NCBI GenBank assembly: GCA_022605955.1
Contig: JAKCOZ010000005.1
Coordinates: 30,356,950-30,420,949 of the forward strand
Source: Rallus limicola
Taxonomy: Eukaryota; Chordata; Aves; Gruiformes; Rallidae
DNA: 64,000 bases
Reading direction: 5' to 3'
Position 1 is the first letter of the stretch; each line of letters starts with the position of its first letter. A program made the position numbers and the translations under genes. This document shows, in pieces, positions 1 through 13,200 of this stretch. The notes under the pieces are model-generated. The model did not search any database. It was not told the DNA's origin and saw only the letters and a list, made by a program, of their open reading frames with translations.

Positions 1-304
1 TTCTCATAGGTACAAATACTTTAGCAGTGTCTTCTGAAGAGTCAAAGATTTTAGCTTCTAACTTATAATTTTAGCCAAAAAAAAAAAATTCTGCCCTATT
101 AATACCTACACTGAGTAGAAGTGTTTGCATATCAGATGTTTTAAATAAAAAAAGGCTATTCGTAGGGTTGGGGCAAGGACCACCAAGAGTCACTAGAGCT
201 ACAAATTAACTACACAAAAGTCACAAAATAGCAAGGAACTTTTCAATTTACATAAGGCAATTTTCCAGTTAGGAGCTGTCCACTCACCATCTTGACTTAC
301 ACAA
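1..304. other. Unique AT-rich sequence, no gene seen
   Basis: No repeat family, exon or RNA gene is recognisable. The stretch ends where the CR1 8-bp tail units begin. Confidence 0.6.
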
Positions 305-344
305 TCACAGAATCACAGAATCACAGAATCACAGAATCACAGAA
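305..344 (-). repeat. CR1 3' tail: five tandem 8-bp units
   Basis: The + strand shows the unit TCACAGAA five times without a mismatch. CR1 3' ends typically end in a few copies of such an 8-mer. The preceding bases (301-304) may be a decayed sixth unit. Confidence 0.9.
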
Positions 345-1402
345 TCTTAGGGGTTGGAAGGGACCTCAAGAGATCATCGGGTCCAACCCCCCTGCCAAAG
401 CAGGCTCCCTATCTCATACTACATAGATAGGCGTCCAGACGAGACTTGAATATCTCCAGAGAAGGAGACTCCACCACCTCCCTGGGCAGCCTATTCCACT
501 GCTCCGTCACCCTCACTGTGAAAAAGTTCTTCCGCATGTTGGTGCGGAACTTCCTATGCTCTAGCTTAAAGCCATTGCCCCTAGTCCTGTCCCCACAGAC
601 CACTGAAAAGGGGCTGTCCAATTCCCCCTGCAACCCATGTCTAAGATATTTATAGACATTAATTAGGTCCCCCCTAAGTCTTCTTTTTTCCAGGCTGAAC
701 AGCCCCAGCTCACTCAGCCTTTCCTCGTAGGGTAGATGTTCCAGGCCCCTAATCAACTTTGTCGCCCTTCTCTGGACTCTCTCCAGAAGGTCCCTGTCTT
801 TTTTATACCAGGGGGCCCAGAACTGGACACAGTACTCCAGGTGGGGCCTGACCAACGCAGAGTAGAGGGGGAGGATCACCTCCTTCGACCTGCTGGACAC
901 ACTCTTCCTGATGCACCCCAGGATCCCATTGGCTTTCTTGGCCACCAGGGCACACTGCTTGCTCATAGCCAACCTGTCATCAACCAGGACCCCCAGGTCC
1001 TTCTCCTCAGAGCTCTTTTCCAACAGGTCATCCCCCAGCCTGTACTGATACAGTCGGTTGTTCCTCCCCAGGTGCAAGACTTTACACTTGCTTTTGTTGA
1101 ATTTCATTTGGTTTCTCCCAGCCCAGCTCTCCAGCCTGTCCAGGTCTCGCTGAATGGCAGCGCAGTGTTCCTGCGTGTCAGCCACACCTCCCAGCTTTGT
1201 GTCATCAGCATACTTGCTGAGGGTGGATGTTATTCCCTCATCAAGGTCGTTGATGAAGATATTAAACAGGACTGGACCCAACACCGAGCCCTGGGGAACA
1301 CCACTAGTCACAGGCCTCCATTCAGATTCTACTCCACTGATCACAACCCTCTGAGCCCGGTCCGACAGCCAGTTCTCAACCCACCTCACTGTCCACTCAT
1401 CT
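305..1402 (-). mobile_element. CR1 LINE, 5'-truncated, well preserved (copy 1)
   Basis: The element reads on the minus strand. Its 3' tail is at 305-344, where five perfect tandem copies of an 8-bp unit (ATTCTGTG-type on the minus strand) sit. Next to it is the CR1 3' UTR, with the characteristic TTGGACCC and CCTTCCAACC wording, then the C-terminal half of ORF2. The 5' limit lies near 1402, just inside the reverse-transcriptase domain, which is the usual 5' truncation of target-primed reverse transcription. I see no clear target-site duplication, as is normal for CR1. The same subfamily type occurs at 20.4-22.6 kb in the opposite orientation. Its open reading frame suggests it is the youngest CR1 in the window. 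Confidence 0.95.
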
Positions 1403-1410
1403 AGCATCAA
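409..1410 (-). pseudogene. CR1 ORF2 fragment: reverse transcriptase, C-terminal part
   Basis: This is a 333-codon open frame encoding the end of the CR1 ORF2 protein, which in complete elements carries an apurinic-type endonuclease and a reverse transcriptase that copies the element's RNA at a nicked chromosomal site. Visible landmarks are the [10 protein letters not shown] block at residues 37-46, the catalytic YADD at 67-70 and the LVRPHLEYC block near 187-194, followed by the CR1 C-terminal region. The upstream catalytic motif (DFSKAFDT type) and the whole endonuclease are lost by truncation, so the product cannot be active. The first Met lies at the truncation point and is not a genuine start. 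The first few residues may be host sequence. No frameshift or stop interrupts the frame, which is unusual compared with the other copies here. The stop is at the normal ORF2 end (LDAYLC-type ending). Confidence 0.9.
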
Positions 1411-4400
1411 GTGTGCATGCCATGTTTGTTCATCAATAGGAAATGGTTTGTGGAGAGTAAGGAGAGGAGAAAAGGGGATATTTTACAGTTTTGAACTCAT
1501 TCTGGTCTTCCTTTTACCCTTGCTCAAAGCTAGTGTTACCTTTTGAAGTATCAATGATGTCATTATACATATGGAAGACAGAATCTGGGATTCAACAGGA
1601 AAGTAAGCTCCTCCTTTGTTCAAGCCGTTCTCCTTGACTCAATAACCCATACAGCTTTTATTTCACACCCATAGTACAAACATTATGATGGTTGACTTTG
1701 TATCACTCTGGATGACTGTAGAATACACAGGGGTGTACATCACAGAAAGTGGGCATGATACTATCAGGCTAGAATTGTGCAGTCAAATTCTACCCCAGCT
1801 GTTCTTTAGTTCAGTGATATATTGTTGGGCTTTTTTATTATCTTATCACTCTCAGGTATAATTTACTGAAGGAGGAAGCTGATACTGTGTCTAGCACAGG
1901 TAGCATTTTATCCCTTTAACCTTAAAAGGTTATATGAATTTGTAACTGAGTGGGTCTTTCCTAATATTTTTTTCTTGTTTGTAAGAGTTTGCGTGCTGTT
2001 TTTATAATGTTTTCATTGATGTCAAGACCTTGGTATAAAAACAAGACTAGCACTGTACTAATTTACCCCATGGTCTCTTGTGTCTTCCTTTGCCTCTCTC
2101 CTTGAGCAACTGGCATAGCTGCAGGACTGTTTACTCCACGGCTTATTTCCCCTTTATCTTTGATGTCCCAGGATGTCAAAGGCTGTGAATTTAATATTGA
2201 TTTTATAAAGTACTTTTACTGTAACATGTCAGTTAGGATTAGTCTCAACCTCGAGGAAGCTCAGGCACTGAGCTGGATTTGCACGCAATGTGGCTCTCCA
2301 GCTCTCAGACTCTTTTCCCGAGCGAATGCTTTATTTATAAGAGTGACAGTGTGCTGTGAAAGCAGGGACAGCACACAGCCCCCAGCTATCTCTGTGTCTT
2401 GTATACACAACGTCAGTGCCCTGTGTATACATTAGGCTTGAAAATGTAAGTGGATCAGAGAGACGTATCATTTGCTGGTATGTAAACAGACAGATGAGTT
2501 TATAGATCGCATTAAACCCCAGTGGCTGTAACTAGTGGAAGAGTCTTCCTGGGGTCCCATCCCCCATCACACTCCTCCTTGTTCCTCCTTATACCATCAA
2601 CACCCACACGACAAGCTGGACTCACCTCCTTTAGGGAGCAAATAAAGGCATCTTTCCAAAGGAATGATAGCTGAAGAAAATTTGTGCCTTGATCTTGTTC
2701 CCTTAACATTTTCTTGCTCCTTTGAAATGGCAGGTGCTGCTGATGGTGTGTATTAATCCACAGATTAATCTGCGAAGTCCTTTTATACCTCAGTATTGAT
2801 CCTTCATTCAATCCCAACAAAGGTGAAAAGTTTGTCTTGATCTCTCCAATTTGTTGTCTCTTTTTTCTCCTTGTTTTACTGTACACTTTTAGGGAATTTT
2901 TTTTAAAAAATGCAGATGCCATATTTTGTGTCTAAAACAGTGAGGTAAGGTTTCTTCAAAGACTGATAATGCTGAAACTTGGAATTAAACTCTCAGGGGG
3001 GCAGTCACTGGTTTTCTTGTGTGTTGAGCAAATCATGCCAACTGATTACACACTGTTAATGAAAGATTAACCATTTAATGCATTAGCTTTTTGTGAGCAC
3101 ATAGAACAGCTGTGCACTTGGACTATGTCTGCCCCATTGATAGCATGTTTTATTTCTCATAGCTCCCCAGTTGCTCTGAGCTTGCTTTCCTCCTCAGCTG
3201 GGACATGAGTTAACTTAGGTCTTCTGAGCATGTTGAAAATATTTCTTGTTTGCTTCATTAATTATTCCATAAGCCTTGAATTTGAAGCCTACATACACTT
3301 ATGGCAATGCATAAATAATAAAGAAGTTAATATTCTTTATATACAGCATATGTTGCTGATTATAAGGCACCATTCATGTAGCTGAATTATTATTCTTTTT
3401 AATCTATTATGTTGCTCTGACTAGGTATACATGACAGTTTAAGTTTTCTTTTAAGCCATTTTCGTAAAATATTAGCCATTCCAGTGTTAAAAAACTGTGG
3501 GAGTTCATAAAGAATTTTCTTGAGTTTTAGTGATTGAAGAAGGAAAAAGGAATGGTAAAATTTAGCTTATTTTCCTGTTTCATATAATGTGACAAATAAA
3601 GAAACTACAGAGTTTCAGAAATTTGTGATTTCAGTTCTTGCAGAGAACAAATTGGAAGATTAAACCTGAAAATTACTTTCATGTGTATACCGATAGGTAT
3701 GCATGCACCTTTAGTGCTTCCTATTTATACCGGCAAAAAAAGAGCATTCTTGGTGAAATCTGGTAAACATGACATTAGATGATAAAACAAGGTCACAAAA
3801 ATTTTTTGCATAAATCTGAATAAACTGATAACAGACTCAAAATCTGCAAATCAAACTCCAAAAATAGTATTTCAAAATGTAAAGATTTTCCTTTGATGTG
3901 GACTCTCCCACTTCTTACTCATGAGAGAGACACTGAATGGAAATAGCCCCAGTTCTCTCCAGGATAAAAAGACAAGAGTATTCACAATGTTATGTTAAAG
4001 TGAAATTTTCCACACTGAATATCAGCACACAGAACTTTTGACATATGTCAATTAAATAATCAAATGAAGTCTCTAAAGCATTTTGAGTGCAGCCTGTCAC
4101 TACTGCCAATGTTACAATAAGCCCATAAATATTTTATATACCTGAGAACACCACCTCTGCTGTTTCCTTTGCATTAGTTACACAATGTATCATTTCTGGG
4201 TTGTGTAGAAATCAAACATTACTTTATATCTGCCTACATAGAACAATGTGCTACTGTTTTCAGACAATATATTTAGTTAGAAAATTACCTTTGGAGATTT
4301 CTGACTATATTTAGTAGGGTATGTGCTGAATAAACAAGGTTACATGTCAATCTATAGGAAAAATTCAGCTGGCTAAATTTTCACTCTGTTTTTGTGGAAT

Positions 4401-7400
4401 TTATGCATGCAGGTTATGTTGAATTATCAGTGAAGATTTGTTTTATAACTCATTTTAAAAAATGAAATTCCAGATTTCATAATTATTTTTTTTATTACCA
4501 GAAGAAAATGTTTAGTGCATGAAAATACAAATTCAGTATGCTTTGACACACTTGTAAACAAACATCCAAATGATAAAACTGTTCAAAATACACACTTCTG
4601 TTTTTCAGTCTTTGCACACACACCATCATATTAAAGTTCTGTGCCATCCAAGTTTTCCCTGAGCAGTGTGTTAACTAAAACACATAAGAAAATTCAGATT
4701 TAAGAGAATGCCTCACTCTGCAAGAATAATCCATGCATATATACAAATCCATTCACAGGGGATTTTTAACTACTATTATTCAGATATATATTATTTCATG
4801 GAAGCATATACTGAAGGGATTTTTAACAAACCTGGGTTGTTGTGGATGTCTCCTTTTCTTTTGCATACATAAAAGACACATAGAAACCAAAAAATACTTT
4901 GTACATTGTAGTCCAAGCTGTAAACTGAGTCAGTGGCTCGTCTGTAACAACCAACCAAAACTGCTGGCAGACTTCTAATGCTTAACGCAAACATTTCCAA
5001 ACATACCTTTTCATAGTAGACTGATAAAGTATGGAAATGTTACTATTGCTTCTTCATACAGTGGCAGGAGGCAGAAAAAGTTTAATACTTCCTAATATCA
5101 CCCAAAGACTGTGGTGTGGTCAAAAACTGAATGAAGGTTTCCTGAATCCCTGTTCACAGCAAACTGTTATGCTTTCATCGGATAATCCCTGACTGCCAGA
5201 GGCTATTGCAGGGTGGCCTAAATTAAAGGAACCCTGAGGTAGTGTTAATTTGTGCCATAAGGTTAAAGCAGTCTCTATTAACCCAAAGGCTTTGTTAGTA
5301 CAATGGTGACATAGTCACATTTGCTGGGTTTTTTTCCTGTTGTTCAACTGAGCACAGCCTAGCCAGTCATAAACACTGGACATTAGGGTGTTCAGATTTA
5401 TTTGCCATTACAAAGTCTTGAACAACAATTTATGCTAACAATTCAGGCTAAACTTACTAATGAATTGTTTATATTTTGTTGTATACAAATGGTCATAGCT
5501 TGTTCCTAATTTATTATTGAATATTTACTTTTTTTAAAAGAAAAAACTTAAAATTGCATAAAATTGCATGCTCAATTTTGCAATTTAATGTGTACATTTG
5601 TTCTTAGTGGGAATTTGCCTTGCTTGCTAGGAAGATGATACATCAGCTTTTCAATGTATTTTAAATATAGCTCTATTTAAGTTTTTGGACAAAACAAATT
5701 GCTATAACTGATGTTTTAGTCAGGACAGAACATGAGGATAAGCACTTATCTCAGGCCACAGTGGAGAAAACACCTGTGTCATTCACTTAATGATTGCTGG
5801 TGAAAGGGAATCTGGTACAGATACCTCAAAAGTTGGCCCACCTATTTTAATACAGAGAGGAATGATTTGGTAAATTGTGTTACTGTTGAAGTTCAACCAT
5901 ACAAGCTGTGCATCCTGTCTGCAGCAAGACAGCTGTACTGAACTGCAGCCCCAGTCAACAGATTTTGACTAGCCAGAAACTTTAGGAAATCCGCTTCCAG
6001 CACAAAGCCAGACATCTAAATACTTACTACCTAAGATTCTTCATTAGTTTTTAACATGAAAAGTTTAATACTGTTTTTTATAAAAGCGGAGGATAGAGGA
6101 TATTTTTAGTTCTTTTCAATGATCATTCACACATTTCGTGATTCTTCCACCCATGACTACCATATCGTTTTCTTATTTTTCCCCATAGGCATTCCTTCTT
6201 CTGAAATGCAGTAGCAGTGAGAGGATTTACATTTGTATGTCCCCCACTGGGAGTCACTTCAGAGGGATTCTCAGGATGTCCTGTCTTCCCAAGGACAGGA
6301 AAGAGAAATTTGTTTGTGGAAGGCTAAAATTCAGACTAAAATCTGAATAATAAATAAGATAGCAAAACACCACTGAAAATGTAGATATGGCATCATTTTC
6401 AGATCCCATTGATTCCTTCAAGTGTTTTGTAGCCAAGTCTTGTTTGGCTACTCCAGTCTTCTTGGCTTTGTATACTGTGCTAAAATTATCTACGTCCTTG
6501 AAAGCCTTATTAAATGTCATTGGATATATTCAAGCATTTACATGTTTTGGTGTTTTGCCTTGTTTTGAGCAGTATAACTTAATCAGCAGTCATGTAGCAA
6601 CATCCAAGACAAGTACAATAATAGACTTGTGTTCTATTTTTCACTAATTGAGATGGAGAATGCACTGCATTCCATTTCACTTGTATTCATTTATCTTTTT
6701 TTTTTTGTAAACAAGCACATAAATACATTTTTTAATTAGCAATGAAATAATGTATATAATAATATCAAGCTGCTTTCATCAAATCCCACATGATGATGAT
6801 AAACGTTGATATTATACTCAATTTGGAGTCTCTCCTATTTATGTCCTGTAACATTTTTCGGGATTTGGAAGGCTAACCCCATGATCTAGCTTAAACAGAT
6901 GCAAATTAGGATTACAGCCAAAACATATTCTGAACCAGGAAATGTATTACTGAGTGTTGTGATAATGGCTTCTTCAATACCTTGAAAAATAATTATAATA
7001 TGCTACTTTAATTTTCAGAACTCAGTTGCAAAATGTATGCTAACTGGAGTTTTCAGTGTTGAGGCCTTTACTTCTGCCAAGAAAACTCATTATCTGCTGT
7101 TCAGAAATCCATTCTGTTCTTTCACAATCTCAGTCTATGCTTCAGTTGAGTCTTTCAACAGTAACCCGTGGAATTGCTGCAAAAGAAATATTATTCAGCT
7201 TTTTAATATACATCCATAACTTCTCAAAGTCCATCCATTCATGTTGTTTCCTGTGATGTAGAGTTAAATTATAAAAGCTCATTTTGAATATATTGACTTG
7301 GTAGATTTGTGGCATGTTTCAGTTAAAGCTGCAGATTTTTGGGGATCCCTCTGCCCTTTTATACTATCTATTCAAATTTATACTGTCCAGATATTCCATC

Positions 7401-8704
7401 TTGGTAGGTATGTTTCTCAAGAGCAGAAAACCGCATTATTTTTTCATATTCATTGTAATTGACAGGCTCTCAGAATCAAATTATTATGTGATTGTGACTG
7501 GGACCATTACCAGTGAGATCCCTGTAAGTCTTCACAGCAAACAGGATTGACAAGAATACTGTAAAAATAGCCTTTACCATGGTGCTCTGTGATTTGCCAA
7601 TATTTGGTGTGGCAATGTGGCAAGCTATGTCAGCCTTTGAAGTTCCAGAAGAGTTGTGTTTTATTTCAGTCTTTTTTCATGGAGAGGCAAACTCTTTACT
7701 TCGGGGAAATGATCACTATTAAAGACAATGCCAAAATTCTCATTGACTTCTTTAGCAGTCAGGCCTAACAACAATGTGCTGACAGACAAATCTATGGCAT
7801 AGTATATGGCATATACTTACAGTTCAGTGCTTAAACATATGAAACTTTTTGTGCTACTTTTTAAATACCAGATAACTATGTTATTTATAAAACATTGTAA
7901 CTAAGAGTTCATACTCTAAAGAAAATATGTACACCTGTTGAAAGACTGAGTTTGTCTTTGCAACTATATGCTTTTTTTTCTTAGGCTGGTATTCTAATAC
8001 TCCTTAAAAAGGGTTCTCAATTTCAGTCACTGATGTGTTTAAAATCCTTCTAATGAAAAAAAAATCGTAATCCTCTATAATAATACTGTGTCTTCTGTCT
8101 CTTCAGAGGGGAAACAGCATAAAATTTTAATGCAAGCCTCTGTCAGTCTGTATTTAAAGTGTTTGGCTAGCTTTAAATCTGATTAGTGTAACTGTTACAG
8201 ATAGCAGTGAAACCACTTACAACCATATTTAGTTGTAGCAATTCAATATTAATATTCACAGTCTACAGTCAAATAACATAGCTGTGATACTTATAAATGG
8301 ACAGACACAACAACTCACTGTAATAAAGAATTTTACCTTTTTATCAGAATAACAATAGTCCTATCAATTCTGTGCTGTTAATTATACTTTATGTTAATAA
8401 GATCATATGCAAATAACCTTTCAAGTAATGCATTGTAAATATACCAAGCTACAGTTCATTTAGAGATGCACAATATGTCAAAAGTATCTGGCATCAGTAT
8501 TTCCAGAAATGGACACAGGAAAAAAAAAAAAAAGACCACAGCTCTTAGCAAAGAGGGAAAAGGTCTATATGGAAGTGTTTAAAAAAAAAGGAAGAGTTTG
8601 TTTTATTTTTTTTATATAATAGTAGTTCCAAGAGATCTGAGGTATTTTATTTAATGATGATAAGGAGGGTAATAGTAGTGATGTACTAAGAAGTACCTGG
8701 GTTT
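1403..8704. other. Unique AT-rich sequence, no gene supported
   Basis: Long stretch with no recognisable repeat family or exon. The longest open frame is 136 codons on the minus strand at 2512-2922. It is Lys/Arg/Ser-rich and has no family signature, so I do not call it a gene. Short A/T runs are common (for example 6689-6706). Confidence 0.5.
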
Positions 8705-8810
8705 ACAGAATCACAGAACTTTAGGAGTTGGAAGGGACCTCGAAAGGTCATCTAGTCCAACCCCCCTGCCAGAGCAGGTTCACCTAGACTAAATCAAGTT
8801 GTGCAGGCCT
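8705..8810 (-). mobile_element. CR1 LINE 3' end fragment
   Basis: The + strand begins with two tail units (ACAGAATCACAGAAC), followed by the CR1 3' UTR wording GGAGTTGGAAGGGACCTC, then TCTAGTCCAACCCCCCTGCC. Similarity to CR1 fades after about 8790, so the 5' limit is approximate. It holds only 3' UTR and no coding sequence. Confidence 0.88.
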
Positions 8811-10146
8811 TCGTCAAAGTATCGATTCATTTTTCCTCTTCTTCCTGACTCAAGTACTTTTTGATATTTAGCAGAGCAAATAAAAATTCTGTATTGTGCC
8901 AATTCACTCCTTTAAATCTCTGCTGTTAATCACAGTTCATGCACAAATGGCAAGATATTTTTGCATTATTAGAATAATTTAGAGAGGTAGTAAAGATATT
9001 TTTTTTTTCCAAAAACATAAGCAGAAGACTTACAGATGAACTACAAAGAGCTGACATGAAACTCATTCCTCTGTCTGCATATCACAAAAGCTGACCACTC
9101 TGTTTACTGGATAAAGGACTGGTCTTAACACAAGCAGGAAATACCTGAGAAAAAATGATCCATGCAGGAAATTAAAGCAAAGGTGTAAAGTAATTTCTTC
9201 TCTTGACATTTATTTATACATATTTACATAAAATTTGGACACTAACCAAAGCCTAATGACTGAATAATATGTTAATTTCTCTGAGGATCAAAGGTTTAAA
9301 TATGAAAGAAAAGACACAATTTTAATTTATCCTAAAGAAAGAAGCATCTTAAGCGAGCATAAAGCAGAAGTACAAAGATGAGTTTAAGGAGCTGGTATTT
9401 TGTACTATAACTGCAAGATGTGAAATTGTGTTTTCTGTTTTGTAATATTCTTCTAATTTTCAATATTATCTTAGGTTCAGGTATAGTTATGAGAAAGTCT
9501 CAAACCTATACAGTTAAATACTTTAAAACATAGTGCAGCAGTTCATATGCTGTGAAATACTATGATTATGTAAATAAACAACATGGATGATATATGTTTG
9601 GAAAATGCTGGTGCATACAAGATCTGCAAGTTGCAGATGTAAATAAAACATTTATTACACACTGGTAATCAGTCGAAATCTGTGAGCTGGAATAGAAATG
9701 GAATGCAATAGAAAATTGTTTCTCAGTAGTATGTTTCTTATCTTGCTTAGCATTGTAACTGTAGGAGGAAACCAGAACCACTACTATTGTGCAAAATAGA
9801 AGCAGAAGAAGGGCTGGTATTGAGCCATCAGAGTGTACAATAGTATCAAGAACTGAATAGTGGCAGAAAGGTGGGCTAGAACTAAAACTCCTATCTAAGT
9901 TAGATTTGGGAAAATTTCAGATCCAGCATTCCAACTACCCAATCTCTTTCTCTGCAGTGGATCTGAAATGCAGGGTCATGGATTTGGAACTCAGACAAAT
10001 TTCATTTAAATGCAAATGTGAATAATCCACATCTTGTTTACCAGGTGGGCAGTGAGTTCCTACCTAACACTGAGTTTTCAGAAGAGCATGGGGTGTCAAT
10101 CTCTGAACATTAGAGACTTTCTTTTTATCCTATGATAATTTGTAAG
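8811..10146. other. Unique AT-rich sequence, no gene seen
   Basis: No recognisable repeat or exon. Open frames are below 75 codons and unsupported. Confidence 0.5.
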
Positions 10147-10260
10147 TGTCTGGTGAGGATAGAGTTAACTTGTCTTCTGTGAGTTGAACAGGTATAGCAG
10201 CTGTCTGCCTTCAGTGTAAGGACTGTCAGGGAGGCCAGCCATGCAAGAAAAAAAGAAATA
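10147..10260 (+). mobile_element. Probable 5' part of a decayed avian ERV LTR
   Basis: From 10147 the sequence starts TGTCTGGTGAGGATAGAGTT and continues with wording close to the start of the common avian ERVL-type LTR as I remember it (TGTCCTGGTT, then GGGATAGAGTTAA). Similarity extends weakly to about 10260 and then fades. No TATA box or 3' LTR end is recognisable downstream, so this is a truncated, diverged piece at best. Assignment is by recognition only. Confidence 0.45.
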
Positions 10261-13200
10261 CAGCTTGGCTCAGATGGCAAGTTACTTGCTCTGGAAGAGA
10301 TTATAACAGGAGTGATCTCTAAGAAGCCTTTCAGACAGGCATACAATCAGACTTAGCTTATGACTAAGAGAAATCTTAAACGCAAGGGACACTTCCGCTG
10401 TTTTCCATGTGTTTCATGATACGTATGGTTCTTGATACATATAACACTTTTTCACCTGCAACCTCTAAAAAAAAAAATCTGTTGAAAACAAATTATTTTT
10501 GTGAAGACACCTAGTATCTTAAATCCATCCATGTACCTAGGGATGTACCTCCCTACCTATACATTTTATTGTAGACACAGTTCTAAACTTTCAACATTGG
10601 TATCTGATCTGGGATCTGTTACAGATGCATCTAAGACAGCACAGACAAATTATGTTTTGTTGAACACATGCATTATCATATGATATCTCATTTTATTATT
10701 TCCACTAATCACGCACTATGTGTATCATTGCAAACATTTTGAGAAGACAAAAATTAATTCAGTCACATTCAGAATTTTCTTGGAAAGTTATAGGATGGCT
10801 ATGGCGTGATATTTAGCCTAGACAGTGAAGGCATGGAGTTGTTTGGAAGTACGGGGAATGGCATTCTGAAGCCATTCTTTTCAAGTATCATTTCCTGGTC
10901 TTTGCAATGAATTCATAGAGGGCTCTATTTTGCATTCCTAAATTACTGTCTCAGGGAGGCTGTGCATATGTGAGGAAAGAGAATGCCCTCTTTAGGAAGA
11001 GAACTCAATTGCCTTATCTGACTGTGAAGTAAAGACATGAAAATTAGAAGATTAATAGGAAAATACATAAAATATTAATTCTAAAGATTAACATAATATG
11101 AAAACACAGTGATATGAGAGTTGTGAAAAAAGTATTTATTCCATATTTTTCATGTCAAATACAGTCTGCTTCATGTACACAGAATAATCAGTTTGTCTTT
11201 CCTTAAAATATAAACTGAATCCTGGCTGTTATAGGCAGGAAAATATTTGGTTCCGTTTATTTTTTTGGAAGCCACATAACCAGTATTGAATGTTCAAAAT
11301 AAAATAATTTTGTGTATACCAGTTGTTCAAGGTCAAAACTTTTAAAACACACATCTTTAATATTTAAACTTTTTGAGTACCTCATCAATCATAGACACAA
11401 ATATCTTTCACTGTTTTCAAAAGAATTTTAATATCAGCACAAGACTATTATTAATAATTCTTTTTTTCAGCTAAGTTATTTTAGTCATCTTTTTTCATAA
11501 ATCAACAAGACTTGAAGTTTAAGTGTATTTTCTCTGCATTTTTCACAAGAAATTAAATATGTAAAATCATAGACTCTAAAGCTTAAGACTGTAGGTATTA
11601 TATTGAGATGAGTACAGTTTCTACTGCATATGTTAACTGTTTTTAAGGATTTACTAACTTCACAGTCTTTAAATTTGGGGGTGAGTTCTGCCCTTGAATG
11701 AGTGTATGTAATTCTCTGTGAATTCAATGGAAATCTTATCTTAATTACTCTGGGCGGGAAATGGCCTTTAAAAGGGATTGGTTTTAACAATTCGTTCACT
11801 ACAAATACAAGCTTTAATCAGACTCCAGAATAATTTGTTCTTCAGGCAAAATAGCAAACATCTGACATTAAGATGGGAAAGAAGATGATTAATCTTCAGT
11901 ATAAACTAGAAGACACACTGGAGGGGAAAAACAGAAGGTCTTCCCTGTGCCATGTATGTCTGCTAGAGACATTCCTCCTGCAGTGTTTGGGTTGAGGCCA
12001 TGCCCCATGCTCAGTAGCATGATGAAAGCAGTCTGGGCTGGCCTGGCAAGGACACCACATGCACCCTGACTGCTGCAGAACTCCTTTGTCATTCTTTTCA
12101 CCTGCTTTTCTTTTGCAGGGAGGTTGGATATGGAGACAAATAGACAATGCCTTCCCCACGCCCTAAATTTCCACTGTAAATTCACACTTAAGACAATTGA
12201 AATGTAGTATGAAAAAGGGAGTCTACCAGTATCACTGGTCCAGAGTTTTCCAGCAGTAAGACTTTCCTGATTCTATGAGATACTCTCCTTTGATCAAACC
12301 AAGCAGCTCCAGACATGATTTTGTCACTTAGAAATCAACATTGAAAGACAAAACTCTATTTGTATATCTCATAATATTCTGTCCTCAACTTTTTCTACTG
12401 TATCTCATTATGTATTCCAATTTCATGTTTCTGTTGTGTTAGATGGTCCAAAACTGGGATAAGGTGAAAATAAACTGTATAAACTATTTGTAAGAAAAGG
12501 TCTGCAAAAGACTTGCTCCTCCAATGTGGGGTTCCTTTGTCATTAAAGTACTTCATTCTGGAAGTGTTCTGAATGGGAATTTGCAATCATGATAGTTATA
12601 AAACAAAACTAAGATATAGGTGAGAAAAATAGCTAAAGAGAAAGGAGTTGGATCTTTATTCTTCCTTCCATGAGGCTGCTGCACAACCTGTTAAAATCAA
12701 GGTTACTTCTGTCCAGAATGTTCTGATGTCGTAAGAGGAGCCATTCATTCTTAAGTGAAGAAATAAAGGGAGACCTAAATTCCACCCATGTCCTCAGCAG
12801 CTTCAAATGATGCTGCAGGTATTCAGAACTAGCACAGTGGAAGGCAAATAGAGATTTTTAAACTTTCATAAATTGTTTATTATTAACAACAGAGAAGAGT
12901 TCAATCCTTCTTCAGGATGCTTGATTATATTACACACAAAATATTATGAAAAAGCATGGTAAAAGAAAACTTCTGTTGCCATGCTGAGATGGATGTAGAT
13001 TATTTTGAACACTGGTTTTGGACTTCTGGCTTACAATGAAACTACAGTTCTTTTATTTTAAAGTTCATAACAAAACATCACATTAAAATATTTGTAATAA
13101 AGCTTGCAAGTTTAAAATGTCATAATCAGATGAGGAAGAGCAGCACCCTAGTCATTAGGTTTCCACAGTGCCATTATGTTAACAAAAGATGTGGGGTTTA

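Noticed and set aside
446..1404. Plus-strand open frames of 69, 222 and 66 codons over the first CR1
   Set aside because: They are antisense shadows of the minus-strand CR1 ORF2, whose YADD and PQGSVLGP motifs are clear.
11485..12185. 104-, 98- and 87-codon minus-strand frames as exons
   Set aside because: No recognisable protein family. The 98- and 87-codon frames overlap each other in different frames, typical of chance.
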